NCBI GenBank assembly: GCA_947568835.1
Contig: OX387610.1
Span: 8,767,501 to 8,831,500, forward strand
DNA from: Protonemura montana
Lineage: Eukaryota; Arthropoda; Insecta; Plecoptera; Nemouridae
Reading direction: 5' to 3'
Length of the DNA stretch: 64,000 bases
Below, in pieces: positions 11,946 through 24,446 of this stretch. Positions within the stretch are counted from its first letter, which is position 1, and each line of letters starts with the position of its first letter. The notes under the pieces are model-generated. The model was given only the letters and a program-made list of their open reading frames with translations, made no database searches and had not been told where the DNA came from. The translations under genes and the position numbers were made by a program.

Positions 11946-14394
11946 CTTAAAAACTCGGTGAAGATGCTATTTGATGCTATGGTTTCTATGAAACTTCACT
12001 TTAAGTGTAATGCACATTTTTTTTTTGAATAATATATTTTTCTCTTCATATCCCTCTTACTAGATGATTGTTGAAAATGACCATGAAAATAAACATCTTC
12101 GAGGTTTTCAAGCTTAATACAACAGAGCAAGCAAGAGGCAGCTTGAAATTACATTACATACCTTATTAATTGGTTTTACATTTGACAGAATAAGTACTAC
12201 GTTCCAAAAACTCAGGTGCATTTATTTTTCAATTTTCAAGTGGCAATTAAGAGGGTGTTTTTTCATTTAATGTAAATCTTTTCAAGTTTCAACATTTCAA
12301 TTCGTCTCGAATAGATCAGAAGCTGTGTTGCTAATACACAAACCTACCCTCACCCCTTCCCATCAGGTATTTACCTAACCTAACCTAACCTGAAATAGAA
12401 TTACAATACAATGCAATACATTCGACAACGCAGACCAATCAACCAATTCTGAAAGCTAAGATCCAAGCTAAGCTGAACTAGACCCATTGTTAGAAATAAT
12501 ACACCAGAGTTTTTGGGAGATTTTAGGAAAAGACAATCTCTAGATTTTAAAAATAGTTTACAAGTAATAAGACCACCTTATAAAGTACCTCTTTATACTT
12601 TGATAATCGTTCATTTAACGACAATTTAACGAGTAAGCGATTTCCATCATAATAAGAGCCAGTTAAAAAAATAACGACCGATTAAAATGTAAATGGATGA
12701 ATGTGATTCGCTGCGATCATAGAGATCTCAAAGCGTTAGCTTGCTGTTAAGTTTTTGTCCTCAATTTAAACTCGATTCCGCACGGCGGTAGCCCAACTTA
12801 ATAAAGTGCTTTTCAATCTCGGCAGACAGATTTCGGAAGACACACCAACCGGCACCTCGGTTTAACGGCAGAGATAAATTACATGTGCAGGAAAACACCC
12901 GAAATTATAATATCATCTTGTTAAAAGCGATGCGCATGCCGACGGTCGTAAAGCGAGCGGAGGGAAGCAGCTTCCGAACATGAACTTGAACAATTCGTAT
13001 GCAAATTAATCACAATTAAGCGATGTGGCTATAGTTTAAAAATCGTAGGGTGGCATTTCATGGATGCGTTACTGTGGAAATGGGATCCGCATAGTTATTT
13101 CTCGTGAATGACGTTTATATCTTGGTTAATTTTCGGCTCGTATGTAATGTGTAAGAGAAGGTCCTGTCTGCGGAATGAAAGGAAATTGATATTTTTATTA
13201 TGGTCTCTATGCTTATTCATATCGAAGAAGTTGCTTGCTTGTTGGTTACGCCCAATTTTCAATAAGTTATTTCTGTCATCTATGCGGCAGTTTGAATTTA
13301 AATGTGATATTTTAATGGTTTTTGTGAATTATTCTTTGGTATATCGTTTACGTTTACGATGGACTGCGCGTTTTATAATAAAAATCAGTATATCTTTGCA
13401 AGGACACATTAAAAAAGAATATATTCATTAAATCATAAAATAAATTGAATAAAATCGTGCAATAATATTCTAGATGCCTTTCACTTCTCTTATATTCCTG
13501 ATGTTTTTAATCAATTTTGTTTTCTTCTCAACTCTGGGGTCAAACTCCTCTTTAATTTAACAAAAGTTATTAAATTGTATACCGCTTCACTAACCGAAAG
13601 GAGTACTTATTGCAAAGCATTATTTAAGATGACAACACCCGTTCATTGGTTACTGACAAATCATAGGCATAGGTATTCCTAAACGTGCAGGTAAACAGTA
13701 ATACAAAGCTGCAACACCTCTAGCGAAATACAAATTTAGTTTTTATCTCAAAATCCGCATGTTTATGACCACCTTTACTGAATGCTAAATAAAACTAGTT
13801 ATCATAACAAATACCATTAAACCTAATTACATTCTTTAAAATCGCATTATCTTTAACTCTTGTTATCATTGTCATATCTGATTTTTCGATAACCATCTCC
13901 TTAAAACATTTTAAACGTAGCATCACTAGGAAAGAGGATAGGATTTTATTTTGGCAACCTTGACTGCTGATTATACGGTGGGCAAACAATAAAACTATAG
14001 TTCAGTCACCTTTTACCAGATATACTGTCACAATCCATGCTAAAATCCTAGTGGAACCACGCTAAGAACTTAGCAGACCGTTAAAGAAAAAAAACAGCAC
14101 ATTATCATTTGATTTGGTTAAGTATATCTGACAACGTAAATCATCATAGAAGAAAAGAATAATTTTTAAATTAAACGGTTATTTTTTAACATTTCTACAG
14201 GTTAGAGAAGAGCAATGAAGTTTGGTAAACCCCATAGATTTAAAAAATTCTGAAAGTAAGCTTTTAGTTTTTATCGTTTTTAGTATCAGCCACCTATACT
14301 AACATGTGACGTTCGCAAAAAAAATCATAAAAAAGTCGTTATACTTTTAAACCGAACTTGGGTCTAAAACCAGTCACTAGTGTTAACTTAACCA

Positions 14395-14600
14395 CAAAAA
14401 ATCGACCGACCGCGCAGCACAGCGGCAGTCTCACGCATCACGTAACAAATGAGCGCGCGGACATGAGGCAAAGACTTTGGCGGCGAGCGCGGCCTCGACG
14501 CGCCGGTCAATTCTTTGGCTGACGCCGCGGGAAACCGCACGGCGCTAGTACACGAGCTCTGTCGGCGAGTTGTGGCTTTTGCGACTTGAATAGGTACCAA
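14395..14600. promoter_or_regulatory. CpG-rich islet in unc-4 intron 1
   Basis: About 200 bp dense in CG dinucleotides (GGCGGCGAGCGCGGCC, GACGCCGCGGG) contrasts sharply with the flanks. A 70-codon - frame is open but has a biased, low-complexity composition. No CRE was seen here. Confidence 0.3.
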
Positions 14601-14752
14601 GATGATGACTAAATCAGTGAGACTGAGTGTGAGGTTACGGAGTGGCTATCTCTACAAGAAGTAGGGAACGCAAGTATCAAGTTTCTAACCCAAATTTGAA
14701 GCGAATTCATACATTTTCAGAAATAGCTAGAAAGCCACTTACCAACTCTTAC

Positions 14753-14790
14753 CAACTCTTTGCCCGAACTTTTCTCTCTGATGAAGTTTC
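14753..14790 (-). CDS. Tentative 38-nt micro-exon between candidate exons B and C
   Basis: On the - strand, GCCATAG precedes 38 nt (reading ETSSERKVRAKS plus TG) followed by GTAAGA. Starting in phase 0 and ending in phase 2, it is what is needed to connect candidate exon B to candidate exon C; the TG would join C to give Cys. A second donor, GTAAGT, lies 10 bp further downstream because of a 10-bp duplication. Such a short match can easily arise by chance in 16 kb. Confidence 0.15.
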
Positions 14791-14909
14791 CTATGGCAGC
14801 ATTATTTATTAAAAAAAAATGGGTTTTCCTGTGATCAACTATACTCAATTATTGGTAAAATAAAAATTTTCGTTGCCAATTTGAAAAAAAAAACAAAAAA
14901 AACGTGGAT

Positions 14910-14990
14910 GTGAGGTTCAATGGTAGATTCAACTTTTGTTAGCGATGGAGATGGTAGGATTTCCTCATAGAGCTTCTCAATTCTGCATTG
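14910..14990 (-). repeat. Lone relative of the 114-bp repeat in unc-4 intron 1
   Basis: The reverse complement reads GCAGAATTGAGAAGCTCT, then CATCTCCATCGCTAACAAAA and GTTGAATCTACCATTGAACC, matching the 114-bp unit over most of its length. It sits 33 kb from the array and in the opposite orientation, so the unit probably derives from a dispersed element. Confidence 0.65.
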
Positions 14991-16329
14991 TTTGTACTAA
15001 AATCGTGTAATTGACATAAAAATCGTTTATGATCACAATTACGCTCCTCGAATAAAATGTCTCGCCTACTTTGCAACATTATTTAAACACTAATACCGTC
15101 AAAAAAGTGTTAGTGTCTGATAAAGTTGAAGACCAGAGTTCAATTTTCCAATTAGTTTCAATAACTGAAAATATCTTGCCAATAATTTAAAAAACAATGT
15201 GCCACGTTGTGTTCATCTGAGCAGGACCCCTTTCTGTAACAATTAATTGGTATGAAATGGAATGAAATAAGATAAAATATACACATTTTTCCGATGTCAA
15301 CAAAGTAACAAAGATTTCTCATCTCTTCCATTTCATTCCACTGAAAAAATTTGCAAAATGGGGTGCATATGTCACTGACTTTGACCGATATGAAAGTCAC
15401 CTCATTCTTCACTGTTACTTTTTAAATGTTAATGGTCATCGCGCATTATCCAAAAAAAAAATCCAAAAGGTTTTGGAATTTTGAGAGTACAAACATATAA
15501 CAACTCCCAAAAAACTATCTTTGGGAAGCGTTTTTGAAAATTGTTTGCCAACAAATGTGGCCATTGCTTGGAGATAGCCACTCTTACGGTATTAGACAGC
15601 AACTTCGCGGTCGTTATGTCATTACGGTGATAATTTTACTCTGCGGTTTTGCCTGACAACATGATGTCTTTATCACGAGGCTAGAATCATTTCGATTTGA
15701 CACGGATATTCAATGAAATGTTTCAAATGACCGTTTCGCTTTTTCGAGTAAATGAAACGGCAATGTATAAAATGTTCTACAATTGATTTTAGTTGAAAAA
15801 ACCGTCAATAATTTTTTGATGCAGTTGATATCAGTCTCTTTTCTGTGTTGGACAAAGTTTTCATTTCATGACGAGAGTAAAAAAATTTGTCGTCGCCGAA
15901 TTGAATGCAAACATTTGTTAATAGAAATTGAATGTCATTGGATGCAATTTATAATCAAATCGCTTGAATCGATTCTATTAAAATACAATAATAACGTATT
16001 TTCTATCATAAAACGTGCAAATAAAAAACGTCTGGTGTCATTTACAATGATTAACCACTCGTGTCTGCTAAATCATTTCAAATGGATTCGCTCTAATAAT
16101 TATTCCTAATAACTTGATAAAATTACGTATACAAATTTAGTCAAATTTATCGCCAGAATAACTCTGAATTAAAAAACTACAATTTTCATCGCTTTATCAA
16201 AAAGTAACCAGGGCAATTACAAACCGTGATCACTATTATGAACTATTCGTGTCAGTGCGCTGTGAAAATAGTTCCACAATTAATTTATTATAGTTCGAGT
16301 TTAGGATTATCATAATTAAATGACTATAA

Positions 16330-16575
16330 CGATGAAACGGGCGCGTTCACTTCTCTACGTACAGCCCGACCAGTAATTGACTTTCCCGATTAAATCGAGC
16401 TGGCGAAATGGCACTCGACGGTGTCGTAAACTCTGCCGACGCGCGGCCATCTTTAATTGAAGTCACGTGACCACGAGGGTTTGTTGGCCGGGAAAAGAGC
16501 CGTCTCAGTTTTCTCGCATTACTGTGGAAGGAGGTCGCGGAAAAACCTTTTTCCATGTGACGTCATTGCAAGTGC
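16330..16575. promoter_or_regulatory. CpG-rich islet in unc-4 intron 1 with E-box, CRE and YY1/PHO-like motif
   Basis: It contains GGCCATCTTT, TCACGTGACC (palindromic E-box context), TTTAATTGA (homeodomain-like) and TGACGTCA at 16558-16565. The clustering of known site types suggests an enhancer or promoter. Confidence 0.35.
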
Positions 16576-18044
16576 GGGTTCATTTTTTTTCAACTCTGCC
16601 TTAAGAAGATTTTTTTATTGTTTAAGAAGCAGAACTGCACCAAAGGGTCTTGAGTTGTCTTTAGCTCCTAAATTGTGAATTAGAATCTTAAATATTTTAA
16701 ATTTTATGTACGAAAATGCTCTTTCTTTGATTGCAATCATGAAAAGGAAACAAAACAGAATTTTTGGAAAATCTTCACTACTCCACACTCATTATTCTGG
16801 ATTTTTTTTTACAATTTATAATCTATTGTTTGTCTATCAACATATTCGCAGGTTAGAAGTTCTCCGTTTATGGAAGTTAACTTCTTTATTGTAAACATAA
16901 ATAGCTGTTTTAGATAATCTAAAAAGTGCAAAAATCAGTGTCCATATCATATACTGTCGAATTTGCCAACTAACCAACTGACACACTAACTGTCAATTTT
17001 ATAAATTTTCTTGTAGAGAGAAAGAAACCAAAAAAAAGGTAAAACATAAAAATAAACAGTATAATATGGCAGACAATAACGACTTTCGGTTTCTCAATCA
17101 CGGTACAAACACCGATTTGTCTAAACAAGCCGATCAAGACATTTCGATCCATGAAATAACCGTTCAAAAAAACTCCATCCCCTCGGTGAATTATTTCAAT
17201 CGGACTCCACGCCTAGCACACACACACACGGTTCCCAACATCACGCAACTTACATTCAATTAAGCCATTAGATCCTCTTGCTTCATCTCATGGTCATCTT
17301 AATTCTCTTCATCACTCGCTCTTATATGGGACCCCAGTCGGCAGAAGACAACTAGTGAAAATTGAAACTTGTAACTGGCGAGAATTTCAATTATAACTCT
17401 CACGCGCAGCACAATAAAAAAACTAAACAAAAAAATAAATAACCTGACGCCTTTAGCTATACATGCGTGAAACAACCTGGGACGTTCGGTAACAACCAGA
17501 ACACGATGGTCGAAACACTCTTTTTTTTTTTACCTCTCCGAAAAGAGCAGACATGGTTGTGTGGTGGTTAGTGAATTATTTGCCCCTTGGGGCGCATGAA
17601 ACTCCTTAAACAACCCCTCTTGGAAGTAAGCACTACATGGATCAACCCCTATGCGCTGTTTTACACGGAACGGGTATAGGATAGGAGCAATTCACTCCCT
17701 AAGAAAACATAATCGGATTCTTATATCACAATAACGACTTTATTTATAAGTTGAAGATTAATTGTGTTTGGGGATTTATGGGGGTTGATAATTAAGTATA
17801 TGTTACAGAGGGGTGATATCGCGAATAAAATGGTTGTTTTTTAATAAATTCAGTATTTTTAAGACTGAAGAAAGAATTGTATCAAATTTAGAATATTCAC
17901 AAATGTTGAATTTTGTCAATTTTTTTTAGCGAAATCTCCTCCTCATAAATAAAAGTTTTAAGTATGTTACAAATTTAGATTAATTCTTATAAAAGCATCT
18001 GTGTCCCAACATTTTAAAAGGTAGAAACTTCGTTGAGTTGGTAG

Positions 18045-18400
18045 GCTATAATCAGAGACCCAGTGTTAATGATAAACTTTCTGCTGAGCAAACGAGCCGG
18101 CAAAACGTGGGTGCGATTGTGACCAGGTGCGCTTACGGCCTTAGTTTTCAACACACTTCTACAATTGAATAATTACGATTTTAAAATGTTCATACATCAA
18201 TCGTTGAGGTAAGAATTAATAAAGGTTAATTGAGAGTAAAATCAGTTTCAAATGCACAAAATAAATTAAGAAACTGACATTTCTTGACACTCGAAACGAC
18301 GGTGACTCCATCAAGAAACATCCTCCATTTTTGCCGGAAAATTGATAATTTGGTTGCCATTTTTTCGCAAGGACAGTTAAACATCAGCTCTATCGCAGTA
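18045..18400 (+). repeat. R1 interspersed element in unc-4 intron 1
   Basis: The copy starts AATCAGAGACCCAGTGTTAA, contains CTGCTGAGCAAACGAGCCGG and CTCGAAACGACGGTGACTCC, and ends in GACAGTTAAACATCAGC. Part of the internal region is missing relative to the copy at 51.2 kb. The inverted ends are recognisable. Confidence 0.6.
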
Positions 18401-20029
18401 CGGTATAAAATTTGCTTTTACATAAGTCTGACTCTTACCTTCTTTTTATTAACTTTAAGACAAACAAAATCAGTGATACAAATAAAACATACGTTAGAAA
18501 ATGGTTATTTGAAAAAGTAAATACTCTACGATTTCGCAAGCCTGTTTCTTATCGCCTTAACCTTTGATTGAAAAGAAAAATACTTCAGTCGCACCATCAC
18601 CGCTTCGTCACTTTCCCTCCAAAGTTTTACAACAAACGGAACTTCTTAAAAGTACCAAATGTTATGTACGTGCACGTCTGTCTCAGTACTCCATTGTACT
18701 TATGTCTATATCAAAACTGCAAACAGGTAAAGCAACCAAATGTCAAAGTACTCGATATTTGCAGTCTTATGTCTCAGTAATTTATTTCCTACAATTGTCT
18801 AACAAATTGAAGATGAAAAATCGTCACATGTACACATCTATATTACAAGGAGTGTCCTGCCAAAGGAGCATTCGTTCGATTGCCATAAAACGGCAATTGC
18901 CAATATGTCAGGAATAATATCGAAATAAATCAATGCGAAATTGGGTAGCCAATCGTATCCGATTGTCCCCCTTCCCGCTCCCCACCCTCACTATCCCTCG
19001 TATCAATTCTCTGTATCGAATAACAGGGCAATAAAATATTAATTTATATCAATAAATCATTGACTCGAAATGGATATTGTCGAAACACATATATATATAT
19101 ATATAGTTTCAATATCCAGAATATATAACCCCGTATAACTGCAGTTTATACCCCGTTGTAGGAAAACTCAATCGCGAAAATTTTTTATCATTCTCTCGTA
19201 CAACGTTGAAATTGCTTTATAAATCTTTTTCTATGGAAAAAATTTCAATTTCTATGTATGATGGCCTAGATTTTTATGATACTGCAATTTCATTGTCGTA
19301 TCCTATCTCCGGCGTCCTTTTTTTTTTTAATGGGGGCTCACAGCACTCACATTTGTTTTAATTTTGGACAAACGTGCACCGCACAACGTCAAAAATAACC
19401 GCTCGCCTTACCCCAGTACCAAAAAAAAAAAAAAAAAAAATGAAAATCATTCTCGGTGGCGGCGAAACGCTCCCTTAGTTTTATACGGCCCAATAAAACG
19501 CGTTAACAAGATTGAATAAAACTCCTACAGTCCAATCAAAACAGCAAGCCTCCTCCACAATCATTTTTTTCTTCTTTTATCAACCGTTATTGCGTACATG
19601 CGCACGGTCATATCGCGCTTTTATACGTTTTCATATCTTAATGGTATCTATCATAATACCATCAAAACTGTATAATACTTCTTACTATCACTTTTATATA
19701 TAAAAGCCGACTATAGGGAAAACAATAGCCAGAGAATAGACTTTGATCGTAACAATACCAATTGGTTCGAATTGCACATCTTCTGGTGGAAAGATCTACT
19801 GTGAAGATAATCAAAGCTATTGGCGGGCATAAAAATTAACCCCTGTCATGACAGATAAGCTATTGAGTTTAAAATCAAAGATGATTTTATCGCTTGATTC
19901 TCGTGTCTTATAACTGTAAACTTACTTGCAAGATCTTTGTATTTATTAAATATAATTGCAGTCGTTTGTTAATTTAAAAATAAAAAACAGAGTTGTCGTC
20001 AGAGACGCCTTGCTTAGCAAAATCATAAT

Positions 20030-20330
20030 GTATTTTGTATACACATGACCAGTTCTGTTCGGGAGAGAGGTTGGAGGGATGGAAGTTAGTACAGAAACTT
20101 CATTCGCCTTGCTTATCAACCTCTTCACAGTATGGATTTGTGGAGAATCCTTTTTTTCGCGTTTTACCGTCCTTCGGAAGGGGCGTTAAGCCAGTGGTCT
20201 CCTTGGTGTTCTTCGACAGGAGTAGGCTACGTTACGGCACCGGGTTCCCCCTCCTTCCTTCTAGTCTAGGTTAGGTTCACCATTAACCACACATTCACCG
20301 ATGCCATTAGACCAGTGCCACAGGGCCCGT
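20030..20330 (+). mobile_element. R2 5S-rRNA-derived SINE, body without head
   Basis: It contains ATGACCAGTTCTGTTCGGGA, CTTGCTTATCAACCTCTTCA, ACCGTCCTTCGGAAGGG, GGCACCGGGTTCCCC and the distal CCAGTGCCACAGGGCCCGTT. The 5S-like head is missing, as expected for 5' truncation by retroposition. Confidence 0.6.
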
Positions 20331-21409
20331 TGATAAAACAATGTGTCATTTAATACAATAATCAATCATTAATCAATCAGTATTTTGTAGCAAAAACTTA
20401 GTATTTAAATTCACAATAAATGTACAGCGTTTATAAAAATAAAACAATAATAACCAGCAATTTAGTAATCCCCAAAATGCCAATAAAATAAACATGGTAT
20501 AAGCGCACTATCACGTATCGCTTCATAAAATATACAAAGCCACAAATCCAGGAAACATGATCGTAACTTGTTGAAATTACCATAAAAATGATATCAAAAT
20601 TGAGACTAAAAAATATCAATTAGCATGCGCCTACAGCACCAACAGTTCATGCCACGCTAGCATGCAGTTTTCTCCAACGTCTACGGATCGAAAATAGCGT
20701 GTCAACCTGCCATAACAATATGAAAAGTATCAATTTGTCACAAGTCCAGTTGCCCAGAGCATGTGTTCATTCGGAGACATAAATAAGCTAGATAATTGCT
20801 TTAGCACTGGCTACGCATAACGTGCGTACTAGTGCGTGCTACGCATGTAAAAGAGGCGTGGCCTAGGTTTGGCCACAGGATAGTTTTCAGATAAGCTTGT
20901 TTTCCGTACTAGCTGGGTCTAAGGGGTGAGGTGAGGGGTTGCCGGCGGTGATATGTTTATTAGTGGAACTGTCACCACCAAGCATGCACGTTAACATCAG
21001 CTGCTTAACGACGGTAAACTCTAATTTAGTTCAACTTTAATTGCCTTGTTATTTAATCCGTCGTTGGCGTTTTGTGGATGTCAATTGCGATTAAGTAGGT
21101 ATTAGGGGTTATTTTTCTGTGCGGAGAACTGTTTTAGTTAGATGTTTTGCTATTAGATAGCGCTGATTGTCGCGAGTCGACCAGAGTGTTTACTCATTCT
21201 TATTGATCTAAAACCTCATGCAAGTGTTTTTTAAATGCTGCGATTATTATCGAGAACTGCAGATAGATTTTGTTTAGCAAATAACTAGGTTTATTCTTTG
21301 ATTGATCGAGAAAATTGCATGTTTTTCGATTTAAAATTATTTTTTGTTAAGTGTGATTAAATAACGTTGTGGAAATATACTGTTAAATATCAGCTGATGC
21401 GTAAGGTCA

Positions 21410-21512
21410 GTTTTTACCAAAATTTTCAACTATAAATTGGATCTCCAGCTGACAGAAACATCTGGATTTCGCTGCATATGAAAAGTGTCAACTAACTTTT
21501 CAAAGTTGAGAT
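21410..21512. repeat. R5 short interspersed repeat
   Basis: TTCAACTATAAATTGGATCT and AGAAACATCTGGATTTCGCT match the copy at 11.8 kb. It abuts the R4 arm at 21.5 kb, so the two may belong to one larger element. Confidence 0.5.
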
Positions 21513-21524
21513 TTGAGATGACTG

Positions 21525-21645
21525 CTCTAACCCTCGAAGAAGTAACTAGTACATGTTACGAAACGCCGGGAAATTTAATTGTCCTTTACTTAGCATTCAA
21601 AACCCATTTCAAATAGTTTTTCTTAAAATGAACCGTGTCTATGCT
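21525..21645 (+). repeat. R4 palindromic element, right arm
   Basis: TAGTACATGTTACGAAACGC, GGGAAATTTAATTGTC and CTTAGCATTCAAAACCCA match the right arms of the copies at 43.8 and 46.2 kb. Confidence 0.6.
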
Positions 21646-22739
21646 CTTAACTATTCCACTCTGTTTTCTGTCTAAATTAACACATTTCATACACAAAACC
21701 GAACAGAAATAATTTCGTGTAAATTCATTTTATCACAAGACTCCCAGTTTAGCATTAAACACTAATTTAAGTTGAGTTTCAGGTAGATAGTGCTCGCTAA
21801 TTTTATTCGCAATTACATTTTCGGCTTGCCGGCAGCTACCGGGAAACACATGACGCAATTTATTCAAATGCATGTAACAATTTCCGAGCCAAAAGAGAGA
21901 GAGAAAAAAAGACAAGCCCAGAAAAAACCACGTGCACATGAATAAAAACACGGGTAAAAAAAAAAAAAAAAACGAAATATGTAATTTCATTTTTGCTAAC
22001 GAAGAGTAATATCTAGAGAGACTGGTGTGTGACGCTATTTTCGCGATGAAACGAGATAAATGTTGCCGCAGTTTGAATGAGAGAAATTACTGTAATCTCA
22101 ATTGAGAATTCTTTCGCCGCGTTAAGGTTCCATTTAGTTGGTTCTGGCAGCCAGTACTCGTTCCCCGTTCTAGAAAAGATAGTTTTGGGGTTGTGTCGAT
22201 TTGGGATTTTCTACTGTTTATTTAGAATAAGAACCAACAAAATTGCAGTAAACACAGCCTTCTTTAGTTAATGTTTTATTAGAATCACGAATTTCACAGC
22301 TCTTTTTATGCATTTGGTAAACACTTTTTCTTATCTGGAAAAAAATGTATCTAGATGACTTTGAAATTCGCGGTTTTGATAAAACATAGGCTAACAATTT
22401 TCGTCCATAAGAGCTGTCAGGCATTTTCATTGGTTGTTCTTGTCCTGAAAAGGCAGTATAAAACAAAACAAAAAGTACACGTGGTTACTCGGTATGATAA
22501 TAGAGGAAAATAGGAACAATAAATCATACCCCACAAATCAATAGCGAAATTTCCTGGTAAAGTAGTTTGAAATGACCACTGAATGCGTGAACGGGATATG
22601 AACAAAGGAAGCCGACTGCACATATGAAAAATAAAAATGATCAAATTGCAATTACAGGAAGAACTACTAGCATTACGTTGAATTAAATTGTAGCAGTTAC
22701 AGCGAACTCCCAAAACGCAGATACAAAACTGTTTGACTC

Positions 22740-22950
22740 GCATTTTACTCGCGTTCATGCTCAATTTATCTTTATTAATGATACCGTTAACGATTGAATA
22801 ACATGTTATTATTTAATTGTAAAGATTTGTTAAAAAATAACTGCTGCAAGCGCCATCGTGTGGCTCTTTCCTGTCAACACATGTTGCCGGCGCGTTTGCT
22901 CAGCAGAAAGTTAAACATCAACGCTGGCTCTCCGACTATACTTATAAACT
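22740..22950 (-). repeat. R1 interspersed element in unc-4 intron 1, truncated
   Basis: This half-length copy keeps AGCGCCATCGTGTGG, CCGGCGCGTTTGCTCAGCAG and ACATCAACGCTGG. The part of the element carrying CGAAACGATGGTGAC is absent. Confidence 0.6.
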
Positions 22951-23469
22951 TAATGCTATCACCTTCCAAACATCTCACGCAAAGTCAACTTCTTACCACT
23001 CATCTCATCGCCATGGCTTTCTCAAATCAAATTTCCATAATATCAATTTCAATTTCACGTGGTCAAGCATGGCAGCCAATTTACCTTAATTATGTACAAG
23101 TTAATTTCTTTATCAAGTCACTTTTTACGTGGCACGAAACGAGTCGTCCCATACCTATAACAGCTCGACAAACAATGTTGACTATCAAAATAACTACCTG
23201 CCTACTTTATACGAGCAGACAATTTGCTTAATTAGGGTAATTATTGTATGGAAAAGATAATAACGTGCGCGAATTTACGAGTACCCAAAACGTGTTTACA
23301 TATGAAAACATAATAAAGGTTTGGTTTTTGCTGATGTTTTTTTTTGTTTATTGGTCGTCCAATTGATTTCAGAGGAATTTTACGAATACGTTCTCAGAGC
23401 CATCAATTAGGAAGATGAGACTGAAAACGAACTGTTTCAAGATGCAAAGATGAATGTAAAGAAATGAAA

Positions 23470-23640
23470 ATATGACTTCATTATGTGAAATCTTTTTCAA
23501 ATTTCAAACGCTTGCAATGCGTGAGATATTTTATTATTAGGAACATTGCTTACCCTCTCAAAAATGTATGCCCAAACAAACAAAATCAATTTTTGAGAGT
23601 GCAGTTGTGTTCCTAATACTAAAATGTCTTAATCATATCA
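23470..23640. repeat. R3 palindromic element, diverged
   Basis: It has AAACGCTTGCAATGCG, a left arm with CTCTCAAAAATGTATGCCC and a right arm with AATCAATTTTTGAGAG. The arms still pair partly (GGAACA with TGTTCC). Confidence 0.55.
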
Positions 23641-23989
23641 TGAAATATGACGAAGTAAAAATATTTGGTCTCCCAAACTTTTTTTTTTAACGATTCCCTA
23701 TTTTAAACCAAAATTAGTTAACTCCAGACAGGCACTGCATGGTTGAGTAGAGATAACCAAATAGTTAAGGGGGTGGTCAATGAAATGGTTTGAATTCAAA
23801 CAAAAACAAAGGACTTTATTCCTAAGAAGTAATGCTAAAATTAATCCTCAAAAGCACCTATGACAATTGGGATATTTTGCTATTTTTTTTCTTCCATGCA
23901 GTTAGGGTCCAGATTTCCAGTTTCGTATGAAAGAAGATCGCTTTTTGGAGAAGAATATCCGATGAGAATTGATTGATTGATTGACTGAT

Positions 23990-24115
23990 TGATTGCGTGA
24001 CCTGGAAGGGAGGAGAGAAAACCCACTGTGGCGGTACGTTTTCCTTCTCCTGTCAGTGAGTCCCTAAAGCTCGGTACAACTCGATCAACAGGATCCTTGC
24101 CTTCGAAGATGAAAT
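23990..24115 (-). mobile_element. R2 SINE fragment just upstream of unc-4 exon 2
   Basis: The fragment matches only the middle of the body: GGCGGTACGTTTTCCTTCTC, CGGTACAACTCGATCAACA and GGATCCTTGCC on the reverse orientation. It is diverged. Confidence 0.4.
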
Positions 24116-24243
24116 CTCCCAATCAAATTTTCAACGCACAGAACTAGTTATAAACATGATGGTCACCCATACAAAACCTGATCGATCGCAATGTTGCTTA
24201 ACTTTGATCCTACTCAACCTAACGTTCTTCCCGTTTCTTCCAG

Positions 24244-24446
24244 ACGCCAGCAGCGGCGGTGGCGGTGCTGGCGGCGACAGCGACGACTTCCTCAGCAGCG
24301 CCAGTAAACGGCGTCGGTCTCGCACCAACTTTAACAGCTGGCAGCTGGAAGAGCTGGAACGGGCGTTCCTGGCCAGCCACTACCCCGACGTGTTCATGAG
24401 GGAGGCGTTGGCCATGCGGCTGGATCTCAAGGAGTCACGCGTCGCG
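24244..24446 (+). CDS. unc-4: unc-4 homeobox protein, coding exon 2 (homeodomain helices 1-2 and start of helix 3)
   Basis: The exon follows CTTCTTCCAG (acceptor) and ends at GTCGCG|GTAAGG (donor). It encodes residues 102-169. A Gly/Ser/Asp linker leads into the homeodomain, which begins at Arg124 ([18 protein letters not shown]). Homeodomain Phe8 is residue 131, and the text runs through the end of helix 2 into helix 3 (KESRVA). The exon leaves in phase 0, placing the intron between homeodomain residues 46 and 47, a position typical of paired-class (PRD-like) homeobox genes. Reading past the donor gives AT-rich intron sequence, confirming the boundary. The sequence through SRTNF, WQLEELE and [11 protein letters not shown] is what I know of the Unc-4/Uncx family; Prd, Otx and Arx are less good fits. 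Confidence 0.96.

Larger units (their letters stand above)
10860..24243 (+). other. unc-4: unc-4 intron 1 (13.4 kb)
   Basis: The intron is bounded by GTGAGA and CTTCCAG. It is AT-rich and holds no recognised conserved gene. Contents listed separately: R5 repeat near 11.8 kb, GC-rich islets at 14.4 and 16.3 kb, a lone 114-bp-type repeat near 14.9 kb, R1 copies at 18.0 and 22.7 kb, an R2 SINE at 20.0 kb, R4 at 21.5 kb, R3 at 23.5 kb and an R2 fragment at 24.0 kb. Short ORFs at 13108, 15783 and 18564 have no recognisable similarity and the composition of the surrounding intron. A short CCTAA run (three units) occurs near 12370. Confidence 0.8.

Noticed and set aside
12368-12392. Telomeric (TTAGG)n repeat
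   Set aside because: Only about three CCTAA units. This is common by chance in AT-rich insect DNA and too short to call an interstitial telomere.
22794-23231. 145-codon + ORF
   Set aside because: Its first third lies inside an R1 repeat copy and the rest has intron-like composition. No domain or splice support.
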